Of a DNA stretch of 64,000 nucleotides, positions 18,496-27,475 are shown piece by piece. Location: positions 372,001 through 436,000 of the forward strand of contig NZ_JAQSDK010000037.1 in assembly GCF_029945885.1 (NCBI RefSeq), read 5' to 3'. This DNA is from Brevundimonas sp. Lineage in GTDB: Bacteria > Pseudomonadota > Alphaproteobacteria > Caulobacterales > Caulobacteraceae. Under the pieces are notes generated by a model. It worked only from the letters and a program-made list of their open reading frames with translations, did not search any database and had not been told where the DNA came from. Each line of letters opens with the position of its first letter. Positions within the stretch are counted from its first letter, which is position 1. The position numbers and the translations under genes were made by a program.

Positions 18496-19179
18496 TTATT
18501 GCGGGCCCGTCGATCCCGAGGCATTGGCGTCACCACTGGCGGACACCGAAACGCCCTGACGGCCGGCCGAGGTCGACCCCGATGTCGAGGCTCCGCCCCG
18601 GGCCGAGCCGTTGCCCGTATCCGATCCGCCCCGCGAAATCAGGCCACCGTCGGCGGCGGCACCGGATTCCGTACCCGTCTTGCCCGAGCCCGCCCCCGAA
18701 CCCTCGGCTGCGCCCGACAGATCGGTCGACCGGGCACGATTGAGCGCACCGCCCACGGTGTCACGGCCGCGATCGGCACCGGCCACAGCCGCAGCCTCCC
18801 CACGGGCGGCGGTCGCCGTCGCGGTGTCACGAGCTTCACCCCGGGCCCCGGCAGCAGCCGTTTGGGCTCGCGTGGCCGCTGAAGCGGCGCGCGCCCGGGT
18901 CCGTTCGGCACGGGACGCAGCGCGGGCTTCGGCGCGGGTACGGGCCTGTTCCGCCAGGCTGGTAGTGTCGGACAGGCGGTCACCGGCAATGCCACGATCG
19001 AACGTACCGCCGAGGCCGGCACCGCCAGCACCACCGGCCTGTCCGGTCAGGCTGCCCAGGCCGCCGCCGCCACTTCCGGTGATTCCGCCCGTCACGCCGC
19101 CGACAATCTGGGCCTGGGCCCCACCGGCCATAACCAGGGCAAACGTCGCACTCGCCGTCAGCAAAAGGATCTTACGCAT
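18496..19179 (-). CDS. exported Gly/Ala/Ser-rich low-complexity protein
   Basis: From the ATG at 19179, which follows CAGGAGAATACACC, the protein has 227 residues. A cleavable signal peptide (MRKILLLTASATFALVMAGG, cut near AQA-Q) precedes a Gly-rich section (about 25-65), an Arg/Ala helix-prone section with many RA/AR pairs (about 75-150), and a Ser/Gly/Thr tail. No catalytic motif is seen. The composition suggests a structural or surface protein. It sits between mutA and the subtilisin-like protease, all on the minus strand, with 93 bases to the protease stop. Confidence 0.72.
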   Translation of the reverse strand: MRKILLLTASATFALVMAGGAQAQIVGGVTGGITGSGGGGLGSLTGQAGGAGGAGLGGTFDRGIAGDRLSDTTSLAEQARTRAEARAASRAERTRARAASAATRAQTAAAGARGEARDTATATAARGEAAAVAGADRGRDTVGGALNRARSTDLSGAAEGSGAGSGKTGTESGAAADGGLISRGGSDTGNGSARGGASTSGSTSAGRQGVSVSASGDANASGSTGPQ

Positions 19180-19272
19180 GGTGTATTCTCCTGAAATCCA
19201 TTGAGGCCCGAAACTGCCCTCACTGAACCGAACGACCGGCCATGCGGATTTCATCCGTCGTGCGAAAACCTT

Positions 19273-20583
19273 TCAGCGGGTCAATCGACCGCGCGCCCCG
19301 ACGGCCCGGGGAGCAACCCTGAGGCCGGCCCCGACCAGGCCCCGGCCATAGACAGGATCGTCACCGGCAGCGCCCATGTCCTGCGCATCCTGCGCCAGCG
19401 CCGACAACGCTTGCGCCCCGGCATCGCCCGTCATCCGCTCGGCCAGCAGTCCGGCGACGATCGGGGCGGCGAAAGAGGCCCCTCGGACCGTGGCATAACC
19501 CCCGTCCATCGACGCCGCCGCCATATCCGCCCCGGGGGCGGCGAAATCCACCTGCGCGCCTCGACCGGCTTCCGGCAGCACGCGATTGCGCCCGCTCACC
19601 GCGGTTACGCCGATCACACCGGGATAGGCCGCCGGAAAAAGCGGCGGCGCGGCCGGGCCGTCGTTACCGACCGCGGCGACTAGCAGATAGCCACGCCCAA
19701 CCAGCCTCCGGACTGCTACCTCGACCAGAGGATTGCGCGGTCCGACCAGGCTGATGTTGATCACCCTGACGTCGTGGCTCGCCATCCAGCCCAGGGCGCG
19801 GGCCAGCGCCTCGGCCGACCCGCCGGTGACTGACCCGCCATAGACATCCGCCGCATAAAGGTCCGCCCCGGGTGCCGCCCCCGCGAAATCCGGAGCGCGC
19901 CCGGCCAGCAGTGAGGCAACTGCTGTGCCGTGGGCCGCCGGCAGGACGGGGCCGGCGAATCCCTGCTGGGTCAGGGCGACCGACACCAGACTGGGATGAC
20001 GTCCCTCCACACCGGTATCGATCAATCCGAGCCGTCGTCCAGACGACGGCATCGGAGCTGGCCCGGCTGTCGACCCGGCGAGCGGGACCATCGATCCGGC
20101 CGGACCGTGGATGTGATTGAAGGTGTAGGAGCCCTGGGGGTTTATCGCCGAAAGGCGGCTGACCCCCTCACCCAGGGCCATTCCCTGCGGCGGGGCCAGG
20201 ACCACCACCGTCAGATCGAGCCCCTCCATCCGCGTCTCGCGCAGGACGGAAAATCCGGCCGCCCCGGCCCGGTCCAGTGCGATCGGGTCAGGGTCGACAG
20301 CGAGGATTTCGCCACGCACGATCGGCCAGCCGTCGGGATCGGCTTCCAGCCGGCCGCGCGACTGACCGACCAGGCGGCGCAGGCTTGACGGAACCGGCTC
20401 AACCATCGCCCTCAACTGCCGTTCCAACGGGTCCGTGCGCCCGGTCACCTGACCGGGTAGGTCGCCGAGACGCCCCGTCGGCATCACCCCGCCGGGCAGT
20501 GATGGCAGGCCAATCTGGGCCAGGGCCGGCGCGCCGCCACCGATCAGCACCAGACCGATCGCCAGCATGAGAGTCCGGATCAT
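19273..20583 (-). CDS. exported S8 subtilisin-like serine protease
   Basis: Periplasmic or secreted subtilase of 436 residues with a signal peptide ending APALAQ. The catalytic triad is visible in order: Asp in RLGLIDTGVEGRHPSL (about 190), His in AAHGTAVASLLAGR (about 225) and Ser in RGASFAAPIVAGLLAER (about 380); the oxyanion Asn is in AAVGNDGPAAPP. About 170 residues precede the Asp, longer than a typical inhibitor propeptide. It is divergent from an ECF sigma/anti-sigma pair with 53 bases between the starts, suggesting a common stress circuit. GGAGGCGAGA precedes the ATG. Confidence 0.88.
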   Translation of the reverse strand: MIRTLMLAIGLVLIGGGAPALAQIGLPSLPGGVMPTGRLGDLPGQVTGRTDPLERQLRAMVEPVPSSLRRLVGQSRGRLEADPDGWPIVRGEILAVDPDPIALDRAGAAGFSVLRETRMEGLDLTVVVLAPPQGMALGEGVSRLSAINPQGSYTFNHIHGPAGSMVPLAGSTAGPAPMPSSGRRLGLIDTGVEGRHPSLVSVALTQQGFAGPVLPAAHGTAVASLLAGRAPDFAGAAPGADLYAADVYGGSVTGGSAEALARALGWMASHDVRVINISLVGPRNPLVEVAVRRLVGRGYLLVAAVGNDGPAAPPLFPAAYPGVIGVTAVSGRNRVLPEAGRGAQVDFAAPGADMAAASMDGGYATVRGASFAAPIVAGLLAERMTGDAGAQALSALAQDAQDMGAAGDDPVYGRGLVGAGLRVAPRAVGARGRLTR

Positions 20584-20636
20584 TCTCGCCTCCAGTCCAC
20601 CGGCGTCCTCAGAAAATTCTTGGTCGCACGGTCGAT

Positions 20637-21194
20637 ATGGATGAAACGTCCGACCGACGTCGTTCTATCCATCATGACACGGGTTCGCCATTGGATGAGT
20701 TTCACGAGAGCCTCGTTGCGCTGCTTCCGCGCCTGCGACGGCTCGCCCGTGCCCTGGCCCGATCCGAAGTCGACGCTCATGACCTGGTGCAGGACACGGT
20801 GGAACGGGCCCTGTCGAAACGATCCGGCTTCCGCCCCGGCACGCGGCTGGACAGCTGGACCTTCACCATCATGAGACGCCTGTTCATCGATCAGGGACGG
20901 GCACGCACCCGTTGGGGCCGCGTGGTTTCGCCCGCCACCGAGGCGACCGAGGCGGTAGCCGACGCCAGCATGGCCGGCGAGGGGCTGCGTGCCGATGCCC
21001 TGGCCGTACGGACGGCCATCCACGCCCTGCCGCGCGACCAGCAGCTGGCCGTGGCCCTGGTCCTGATCGACGGCCTGTCCTACGCCGAGGCAGCCGTCGT
21101 CGCCGGGGTGCCGGCAGGCACGCTGACCAGTCGCCTGGTCCGGGCCCGCCAGACCCTGATCCAGACCCTCGTCGCCCAGGGAGTGAGCACATGA
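20637..21194 (+). CDS. ECF-type RNA polymerase sigma factor
   Basis: A 185-residue extracytoplasmic-function sigma factor. Region 2 covers about residues 20-90 with DAHDLVQDTVERALSK and DSWTFTIMRRLFID; region 4 (about 125-175) includes LPRDQQLAVALVLIDGLSYA followed by EAAVVAGVPAGTLTSRLVRAR, the helix-turn-helix for the -35 element. No sigma 1.1 or 3. The stop overlaps the next gene as ATGA, the usual sigma/anti-sigma coupling. The target promoter cannot be derived here; the short divergent spacer shows no clear GGAAC-type -35. Confidence 0.92.
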   Translation: MDETSDRRRSIHHDTGSPLDEFHESLVALLPRLRRLARALARSEVDAHDLVQDTVERALSKRSGFRPGTRLDSWTFTIMRRLFIDQGRARTRWGRVVSPATEATEAVADASMAGEGLRADALAVRTAIHALPRDQQLAVALVLIDGLSYAEAAVVAGVPAGTLTSRLVRARQTLIQTLVAQGVST

Positions 21195-21913
21195 GCATCG
21201 ATGACCTGACCCTGATGGCCTATGTCGACGGCGAACTGGACCCGGCGGCCCGGGACCGGGTCAAGGCCGCGATCGCGGCCGATGCTGACCTGCGGGCCCG
21301 GGCCGAAGCCCTGGGCGGGGTTCGTACGGCGGCCCGCGACGCCTTTCCGATCGCCGTCGACCCGCTCGACCTGGCCCTGGCCGCGCGCATCCGGGCGGCC
21401 CCCCCCAGGGCCCGATGGTTCGCGCCGGGGCCACTATTTTCCGACCGGCTGCGCCGTCCGGCCCTTTGGGCCGGTCTGGCCGTGGCCGGCTTCGCCGCTG
21501 GCATCGGGGTCGGCTGGCTCGCGCCCGGCGCGACGCCGGACGGGCTCGTCCTTCAGCCCGGTGGCAGAATTGCCGACGGAGCCCTGACCCGGGTGCTCGA
21601 CAGCCGTCAGGCAGCCGAGGGTGCCGACGCGTCGGGACGACGGGTGACCCTGACCTTCCGCACCGTCAACGGCGACTGGTGCCGGACCTTTGCCGCTGAG
21701 GCGGACGGCGTGGCGGGCCTGGCCTGTCGCGAGGATGGCCACTGGCAGGCCCGGGTCATCACGCCCTGGGCTGCCCCCGGTACGGAAATTCGCACCGCAA
21801 CCGTCGACACCCCGGCAGCCATTCTGGCGGAGGTCGACGCCCTGATCAGCGGACAGACGCTCGACGCCGCCGCCGAAGCCGAACTGCTGGCGAGGGGTTG
21901 GCCTCAGCCCTGA
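21191..21913 (+). CDS. anti-sigma factor, single-pass membrane protein
   Basis: A 240-residue inner-membrane regulator coupled to the sigma factor. The N-terminal cytosolic part has DDLTLMAYVDGELDPAARD, the start typical of FecR-less anti-sigma factors of alphaproteobacteria, without the HxxxCxxC zinc motif. One TM lies near 93-112 (PALWAGLAVAGFAAGIGVGW). The periplasmic domain (about 115-240) contains a Cys pair (DWCRTF and LACRED), perhaps a sensed disulfide. Release of the sigma factor could involve proteolysis; the divergent S8 protease is a candidate, which is inference. Confidence 0.85.
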   Translation: MSIDDLTLMAYVDGELDPAARDRVKAAIAADADLRARAEALGGVRTAARDAFPIAVDPLDLALAARIRAAPPRARWFAPGPLFSDRLRRPALWAGLAVAGFAAGIGVGWLAPGATPDGLVLQPGGRIADGALTRVLDSRQAAEGADASGRRVTLTFRTVNGDWCRTFAAEADGVAGLACREDGHWQARVITPWAAPGTEIRTATVDTPAAILAEVDALISGQTLDAAAEAELLARGWPQP

Positions 21914-21926
21914 ACACCGGATCGGG

Positions 21927-22196
21927 ATGAATCCGCCCGCCTCCATCGTTGGACCCGAAAAGGCAGTTTTGCCGCCATCGATGGAAAGCCGGGTGAACGC
22001 AGACCAATTCAGACAAAGAGCCGCCGTCTGGCGGCAACGCGCCGTCTGTCAGCCTGAGGGCCCGGCCCGGGACGCGGATTTGCGACTGGCCGGGGAATAT
22101 GAGCGTCTGGCCGACAGTGTGTCCGCGGCGGACGCCGCAGCCGTGACAGACGACCGGCCGCCAGACCCGCCCGGGGACAGCAGTATCAAGACCTGA
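21927..22196 (+). CDS. small hypothetical protein, 89 aa or less
   Basis: Starts are possible at 21927, 21981 or GTG 21993; none has a strong ribosome site, so the first is reported with low certainty. The core FRQRAAVWRQRAVCQPEG and DLRLAGEYERLADS resembles a small alphaproteobacterial family with the pattern RA-x-WR-x-RA ... LAxEYExLAD found in many short genomic proteins of unknown function. No signal peptide or membrane segment. It follows the anti-sigma gene by 13 bases and may share its transcript. Confidence 0.6.
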   Translation: MNPPASIVGPEKAVLPPSMESRVNADQFRQRAAVWRQRAVCQPEGPARDADLRLAGEYERLADSVSAADAAAVTDDRPPDPPGDSSIKT

Positions 22197-22320
22197 GCGG
22201 TGCGGGACCGGCTTTGCCGTCGTGACCTGGCCGGGTCCCGACAGCACAGGACGCGGACGTCGATCAGCCGCCGGCGACCCGTTCAGGGATCGCTGCTGGA
22301 TCGGCTATCAGGAAAAGGAA

Positions 22321-22395
22321 TGGTGGACGCGACAGGGATTGAACCTGTGACCCCCTCGATGTCAACGAGGTGCTCTCCCGCTGAGCTACGCATCC
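22321..22395 (-). tRNA. tRNA-Val (GAC)
   Basis: Read on the minus strand: acceptor GGATGCG pairs with CGCGTCC (one G-U), D-arm TAGCTCAGCGGGAGAGC, anticodon stem CCTCG/CGAGG with loop TTGACAT giving anticodon GAC (Val, GUC codons), T-arm ACAGG-TTCAATC-CCTGT, discriminator A and an encoded CCA (22323-22321). All standard positions are present. Confidence 0.97.
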
Positions 22396-22533
22396 GCCGA
22401 AACGGTTCCGGACAGGTCCGGAACGGGAAGGAGCGGTCTATAACCCGGTCGCCGCGGGAACTGCAAGCGCCAAGACGCCGCAAGCGCTCACAAAAGAATT
22501 TGAACGTCCGAAGCGCCCGGGCTGACGGCCGGT

Positions 22534-22890
22534 CTAGGCGGCGACCATCCGCTCGACTTCAGTCACCAGGTCCCTGAGGTGAACGGGTTTGGACAGCACC
22601 TTGGCCTGGGGTGAGGCCTGGGCCGCGGTCAGGGCCACGGCGGCGAAACCCGTGATGAACATGATGCGGATACCCGGCTGGCGGGCGGCAGCGACACGCG
22701 CGACCTCGATGCCATCGGCTCCGGGCATGACGATATCGGTCAGCAGCAGGTCCCAGGGACCCTGATCCAGCGCATCGATGGCGTCGTCACCATTCTCGCA
22801 ATCGACCACCGAATGGCCAGCCCGCTCCAGGGCCCGCGTCAGGAAACCCCGCAGCGAACCATCATCTTCAGCCAGCAGAATTCGCGCCAT
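22534..22890 (-). CDS. cpdR: cell-cycle response regulator CpdR
   Basis: Single-domain receiver of 118 residues that, unphosphorylated, brings ClpXP to the cell pole and licenses degradation of PdeA, CtrA and others in Caulobacter. Acidic pocket EDD at 8-10, phospho-acceptor Asp52 in LLLTDIVMP, Thr/Ser position in IMFITGFAAVALTA and Lys in AKVLSKPVHLRDLV; these last two stretches are the CpdR hallmark. The C terminus ends MVAA, comparable to the Ala-Ala end needed for its own ClpXP degradation. Input in Caulobacter is the CckA-ChpT relay. Identification is by recalled similarity. Confidence 0.9.
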   Translation of the reverse strand: MARILLAEDDGSLRGFLTRALERAGHSVVDCENGDDAIDALDQGPWDLLLTDIVMPGADGIEVARVAAARQPGIRIMFITGFAAVALTAAQASPQAKVLSKPVHLRDLVTEVERMVAA

Positions 22891-23017
22891 GCCCAGGTCA
22901 TCCCTTGATCTTGAACCGGGAGGCTAGGCCCGGAACGGTAAACCGGCCATGAAAAACAGCACTATCCCCGGGCCCGACCTGTGTACCTTTCCGGGGAATG
23001 ATGCGGACACGTCGGCC

Positions 23018-23884
23018 ATGGACCCACAGATGACAGACGCGGCACTGGACGCGGAGGGATCAACGGCCTGCGGCGGATTCACCATCAGCCCGGCCCTGAT
23101 CCCGCCCGGACCGTTCGTGTTTGCCTCGCCCCACTCGGGTCAGGCCTGTCCCGCCGATCTCGGCGCGCGGACGGATCTCCCGCCGCAGAGCCTGCACAGC
23201 ACGGAAGACGCCCTCGTCGACCGGCTGATCGCCTGCGGGCCCGGTCACGGAGCCGTCGTCATCGCCGGGCAGATCACCCGCGCCTATCTTGACCTGAACC
23301 GCGACCCGGTCGAACTGGACCCCCGACTGGTCAGCGATGTCGCCAGGGGGCCGCTCTCGGCCAAGGTCGCTGCGGGCTTCGGTATCCTGCCGCGCCTGGG
23401 TGGGGACGGCCGCCCGCTGTATGACCGCCTGCTGCCGTTGCAGGAGGCCCGGGACCGGATCGCGCGGGTCCACACCCCCTATCACGCGGCCCTCGCCGGC
23501 CTGATGCAGACCACCCACGCCCGCCACGGCCGGGCCGTCCTGATCGACTGGCACTCGATGCCGGCACGGATCAATGGCGGGGTAACCGGCCCCGATGTCG
23601 TGCTCGGTGATCGCTACGGGACCAGTTGCGCGACGGGTCTGACCCGCCGCCTGCGCACCGCTTTCGAACAACTGGGCTGGCGGGTGGCACTGAACCAGCC
23701 CTATCCGGGCGGCTATTCCACCCGAATCTGGGGTCGACCGACTGACGGTTTCGAGGCCATCCAGATCGAGTTGAACCGCGGCCTGTATTTCGACGAGGTG
23801 ACCCGCCAGCCCGGCCCGGGCTGGTCGCGATGTGCCAGCGGACTGCAGAGGGTGATCGCCGGCCTGTGTGCCGCCACGCCATAA
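23018..23884 (+). CDS. N-formylglutamate amidohydrolase
   Basis: Zinc-dependent hydrolase releasing glutamate from N-formylglutamate, the last step of one histidine-degradation route; the Hut genes are not adjacent. Family features: FVFASPHSGQACP near the start, STEDALVDRLI, RAYLDLNRDP, VLIDWHSMP (metal-binding His) and PYPGGYSTRIWGRP, ending with EAIQIELNRGLYFDE. In-frame starts at 22949, 23018 and 23030 are all possible; none has a good ribosome site, and conservation begins after all three. It diverges from cpdR. Confidence 0.85.
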   Translation: MDPQMTDAALDAEGSTACGGFTISPALIPPGPFVFASPHSGQACPADLGARTDLPPQSLHSTEDALVDRLIACGPGHGAVVIAGQITRAYLDLNRDPVELDPRLVSDVARGPLSAKVAAGFGILPRLGGDGRPLYDRLLPLQEARDRIARVHTPYHAALAGLMQTTHARHGRAVLIDWHSMPARINGGVTGPDVVLGDRYGTSCATGLTRRLRTAFEQLGWRVALNQPYPGGYSTRIWGRPTDGFEAIQIELNRGLYFDEVTRQPGPGWSRCASGLQRVIAGLCAATP

Positions 23885-23967
23885 AAAAATGCCGCACCCG
23901 GGGGGCGCGGCATTGAAGTCTATAGGGAGGAAACGCCCAGGAAGGGCATGACGCCCGGAGGCGTCGT
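23882..23967 (-). ncRNA. candidate small regulatory RNA with anti-SD loops
   Basis: On the minus strand a hairpin AATGCCGC/GCGGCATT (23914-23888) is followed by seven T: an intrinsic terminator with no gene directly upstream. From about 23967 the predicted RNA (about 86 nt) folds as GACGCC-TCCG-GGCGTC, then ATGCCC-TTCCT-GGGCGT, then an open TTTCCTCCC stretch, then the terminator. C/U-rich loops of the CCUCC type mimic anti-Shine-Dalgarno sequence, as in alphaproteobacterial Hfq-dependent sRNAs. It could also be cut from the DUF599 mRNA 3' end. No family name is assigned. Confidence 0.7.
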
Positions 23968-23972
23968 CAAGA

Positions 23973-24001
23973 AAGTTAGGTTGCAGCGCACAATCCGTCA
24001 A
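23973..24001 (-). promoter_or_regulatory. predicted promoter of the candidate sRNA
   Basis: On the minus strand TTGACG (24001-23996), a 17-base spacer and TAACTT (23978-23973) sit six to seven bases before the predicted first hairpin. The -35 is good, the -10 is weak but correctly placed. Confidence 0.55.
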
Positions 24002-24123
24002 GTGGCCATCTCGCACCTGCGATCACGGCCTGTTACGGCATATCTCACCGCATTTCAGCATCCATTGTCGCCACAAGCGCATGATCCATGCCGGGATTCG
24101 ATTCATTGCGGCAGGATCGCGAT

Positions 24124-24810
24124 CTATTTGATCTCCAGCAGCCGTCGCGCGGTGCGGACGGCCCGGGCCGCGGGCGAACCGGCCTGCCGCCAGATCAGCA
24201 GGGCAAAGGCCGAGGTCACGCCAGCCGCCAGCCACCAGGGCCCGAACAGCCAGGCCGCTGAGGCGAGGGCAAAATAATAGCCGCGCACCCCCTGGCTGAA
24301 GGCGCTCAGGGCCGGGTTCAGCAAGGCCGCCGCCGCCTCGCCCAGGGCGGCACGATCAGCCTCCTCGGCGATTTCCGGGGCCGCCCCGATCAGGGCCAGG
24401 GTGTAGTTGAGCTGACGGATCGACCAGATGAAGTCCAGCAGCCCCCGGGCCAGGCAGACCAGAATCAGCGCCAGCTTGCCCTCCAGCAGATGCAGGGGCA
24501 CAGCCTCGGCCCCCACGGCGGCCACGCCGCGCAGCGCACCCTCGCCGCCGAACAGTATGCCGCCGACGGCCGCGATCAGCAGCAGGTTGGTCGAGGCGAA
24601 GAACGACGCCGAATTGATCGTATGACCCATCAACTGGCTGTCGACGATCCGGACCTCACGATGGACCATCACCCGCATCCAGGCCCGCCGGACCAGGATC
24701 ATGTCGTCATTCAGCGTGCCGCTGCGCCGCGCCAGGACGTCCAGCAGTGGGCCGTAGCCGAGCCAGCACACCATGAAGAGGCCCAGGGCCGCGATATCAG
24801 GGATCGTCAT
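24124..24810 (-). CDS. DUF599 family membrane protein
   Basis: Inner-membrane protein of 228 residues with four predicted TM segments (about 5-22, 70-90, 108-128 and 185-215). The DUF599 pattern is seen in CWLGYGPLLDVLARRSGTLN, RRAWMRVMVHREVRIVDSQL and FIWSIRQLNYTLALIGAAP. Function unknown in all bacteria. It is divergent from the pyrophosphatase gene with 134 bases between, and the candidate sRNA starts about 155 bases beyond its stop on the same strand. Confidence 0.85.
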   Translation of the reverse strand: MTIPDIAALGLFMVCWLGYGPLLDVLARRSGTLNDDMILVRRAWMRVMVHREVRIVDSQLMGHTINSASFFASTNLLLIAAVGGILFGGEGALRGVAAVGAEAVPLHLLEGKLALILVCLARGLLDFIWSIRQLNYTLALIGAAPEIAEEADRAALGEAAAALLNPALSAFSQGVRGYYFALASAAWLFGPWWLAAGVTSAFALLIWRQAGSPAARAVRTARRLLEIK

Positions 24811-24944
24811 TGTCCGCTCCTTGCGTCCGGCTTCGCCATTGTCCTGCCGCCGGACGGGTGCAGGAGCAAGTCAGCCTTGCTCCCCGGTCCGACCCGGACT
24901 ATCACGCCCGCCTCCCCTTCGCAGTTGCACAATACGGTTCAACC

Positions 24945-25505
24945 ATGAACATCGACGCCATTCCCGTCGGCCCCAATCCGCCCTGGGACCTGAATGTGAT
25001 CATCGAGATCCCGCAAGGCGGTCTCCCGGTCAAATACGAGATGGACAAGGAGTCGGGCGCCCTGTTCGTCGACCGCTTCCTGCACACCGCGATGTATTAT
25101 CCCGGCAACTACGGGTTTGTTCCGCACACCCTGTCGGACGATGGCGACCCCTGCGACGTCATCGTGCTGAACCCGACCCCGGTCGTGCCGGGTTGCGTGA
25201 TCCGTTCGCGCCCGATCGGCGTGCTGATCATGGAAGACGAAAAGGGCATGGACGAGAAGATCCTCGCCGTGCCGGTCGACGCCCTGCACCCCTATTACAC
25301 GGACATCGCCAGCTATCGGCAGCTGCCCAACATCATGGTCGAGCAGATCCAGCATTTCTTCACCCGCTACAAGGATCTGGAGAAGAACAAGGAAACCTCG
25401 GTCAAGGGCTGGGGTGACGCTGGAGAGGCCGCCGAGTTGATCGTCGAGGGTATGCGCGCCCACCAGGCCAAGCTGAAGGCAGCGATCGAGGCCAACGCCG
25501 CCTGA
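24945..25505 (+). CDS. ppa: inorganic pyrophosphatase, family I
   Basis: Soluble Mg-dependent enzyme splitting pyrophosphate to phosphate, pulling biosynthetic reactions forward. With the ATG at 24945 it has 186 residues, typical for bacterial family I. The signature [10 protein letters not shown] (D-x-D-P-x-D) binds the metals; other active-site stretches are [29 protein letters not shown] and [12 protein letters not shown]. An extended frame upstream overlaps the divergent promoter and has no coding support. Confidence 0.96.
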   Translation: MNIDAIPVGPNPPWDLNVIIEIPQGGLPVKYEMDKESGALFVDRFLHTAMYYPGNYGFVPHTLSDDGDPCDVIVLNPTPVVPGCVIRSRPIGVLIMEDEKGMDEKILAVPVDALHPYYTDIASYRQLPNIMVEQIQHFFTRYKDLEKNKETSVKGWGDAGEAAELIVEGMRAHQAKLKAAIEANAA

Positions 25506-25514
25506 GGCCCCCGA

Positions 25515-25538
25515 CTCCCGCCCCGTCCGGGGCGGGAG
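25515..25538. terminator. perfect GC hairpin after ppa
   Basis: CTCCCGCCCCG (25515-25525) and CGGGGCGGGAG (25528-25538) are exact inverted repeats with almost no loop. It lies ten bases after the ppa stop; followed by AATTACG rather than T, so efficiency is uncertain. Confidence 0.65.
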
Positions 25539-25588
25539 AATTACGATGTCGCACTTCCCCTCCGCGCCATCTCCGCTATGTCTGCCCC

Positions 25589-27475
25589 ATGGCCGCTGCC
25601 GACACTCCCGCCGAGACCTTCAAGCGCGCGCTGGCCCATGCGGCCCGCGCGCTGGCGGAGCAGTCCGAGCTGGAGGTGGTCTTCGGCTCCGACGGCCCGA
25701 AACTGCATAACGGCCTCCTGACCCTGCCACATCCGCCCCGGGACCCGTCCGGCCCCGACAGCGCCACCCTGCGTGGTCAGGCCGACCGCCTGGCCCTGCG
25801 CCTGGCCAATCACGACGAGAGCCTGCACAGCCGTCTGCGTCCGGCCGATAGCCGCGCCGCCGAGGTGTTCGAGGCGGTCGAACAGGCCCGAATCGAGGCC
25901 GTCGGCTCCCAGTCCCTGGCCGGGGTGCGCGCCAATATGGGCGCGGCCCTGCTCGCCCGGCTCGAAAAAAGTGGTGCCCTGCGCGCTGCGGACGCCGAAC
26001 AGGTCTCCGTGCCCGAGGCCCTGGCCCTGATGGTGCGGGAACGGCTGACCGGCCTGCCCACTCCCGACGGGGCCCGGGCCATGGTCGATCTGGTCCGCCC
26101 CGACATCGAATCCCGCGCCGGAGACCAGCTGGACGCCCTGGCGGCGACCGCCGACGACCAGCAGGCCTTTGCCCTCAAGCTTCGTGACGTCCTGCGCGCG
26201 CTGGACATGGATCCGGGCGACGGGCGGGGCGACGACGCCTCCGAGGACCAGGGCGAGGACGAGCCCGACCCGCAGGAGCCGGACGCCGCCGACGATCAGG
26301 ACGACGAGGAGGACTCCGGCGGCGAGGGCGGCCAGTCGATGGAGGGCACCTCTGACGACCAGTCGGCCGAGGATGAGCGCGACGCCCGCCCTGATGGCAG
26401 CCCGGCCGATCCTGACGGAGACGCCGCCGAGGACGGGCCCGAACTGGACGACGGCTCGCTGCCCAACCGGCAACAGACCGCCGACGACGGCCGGGCGATC
26501 GATGCCTACAGGGTCTTCACCACGGCCTTCGACGAGGTCATCGACGCCGCCGACCTGTGCGACCCTATGGAGCTGGACCGGCTGCGCGCCCTGCTGGACC
26601 AGCAGCTGACGGCCCTCAGCAGCATCGTCTCCCGCCTGGCCAACAAGCTGCAGCGGCGGCTGATGGCCCAGCAGAACCGCAGCTGGGCCTTCGATCTCGA
26701 GGAAGGCGTTCTGGACACCGCCCGCCTGACCCGGATCATCACCGACCCGACCGCGCCCCTGACCTTCAAGGCCGAAAGCGAAAGCCCGTTCCGCGATACG
26801 GTGGTGACCCTGTTGCTCGACAATTCCGGCTCGATGCGCGGCCGCCCGATCATGGTGGCGGCGGTCTGCGCCGACATCCTGGCCCGGACGCTGGAGCGGT
26901 GCGGGGTCAAGGTCGAGATTCTCGGCTTTACCACCCGCGCCTGGAAGGGCGGCCAGTCCCGCGAGGCATGGATCAGCGCCGGCAAGCCGGCCATGCCCGG
27001 CCGGCTCAACGACCTGCGCCACATCATCTACAAGGCGGCCGACTCGCCCTGGCGGCGCGCGCGCAAGAACCTCGGCCTGATGATGCGCGAGGGACTGCTC
27101 AAGGAAAACATCGACGGCGAGGCCCTGACCTGGGCCCACGACCGCCTCAAGGCCCGGCCCGAATCGCGACAAATCCTGATGGTCATCTCCGACGGCTCAC
27201 CGGTCGATGACTCGACCCAGTCGGCCAATGCCGCCCTGTATCTGGACAAGCATCTGCGTCAGGTGATCGAGGAGATCGAGACCCGTTCGCCGGTGGAACT
27301 GATCGCCATCGGCATCGGCCACGACGTGACCCGCTGGTATCGCCGCGCCGTAACCATCGTTGACGTCGAACAGCTGGGCGGAGTCATCATCGAAAAACTG
27401 GCCGAACTGTTCGACGCCAAGCCCAAGACGATCGAGCGCGGCGGTGGCCGGCCCCGGCCCCGGAGAGCCGCGTGA
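25589..27475 (+). CDS. cobT: aerobic cobaltochelatase subunit CobT
   Basis: Subunit of the ATP-dependent CobNST chelatase that inserts cobalt into hydrogenobyrinate a,c-diamide in aerobic B12 synthesis. The 628-residue chain has an N-terminal helical domain (1-205), a very acidic linker (about 210-300, many Asp/Glu, E/D-D-Q-D runs) and a C-terminal VWA domain with the MIDAS motif [11 protein letters not shown] (about 408), plus [12 protein letters not shown]. cobS and cobN are not in the window. The stop overlaps the next start as GTGA. It matches the need of the MutAB mutase for B12. Confidence 0.93.
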   Translation: MAAADTPAETFKRALAHAARALAEQSELEVVFGSDGPKLHNGLLTLPHPPRDPSGPDSATLRGQADRLALRLANHDESLHSRLRPADSRAAEVFEAVEQARIEAVGSQSLAGVRANMGAALLARLEKSGALRAADAEQVSVPEALALMVRERLTGLPTPDGARAMVDLVRPDIESRAGDQLDALAATADDQQAFALKLRDVLRALDMDPGDGRGDDASEDQGEDEPDPQEPDAADDQDDEEDSGGEGGQSMEGTSDDQSAEDERDARPDGSPADPDGDAAEDGPELDDGSLPNRQQTADDGRAIDAYRVFTTAFDEVIDAADLCDPMELDRLRALLDQQLTALSSIVSRLANKLQRRLMAQQNRSWAFDLEEGVLDTARLTRIITDPTAPLTFKAESESPFRDTVVTLLLDNSGSMRGRPIMVAAVCADILARTLERCGVKVEILGFTTRAWKGGQSREAWISAGKPAMPGRLNDLRHIIYKAADSPWRRARKNLGLMMREGLLKENIDGEALTWAHDRLKARPESRQILMVISDGSPVDDSTQSANAALYLDKHLRQVIEEIETRSPVELIAIGIGHDVTRWYRRAVTIVDVEQLGGVIIEKLAELFDAKPKTIERGGGRPRPRRAA

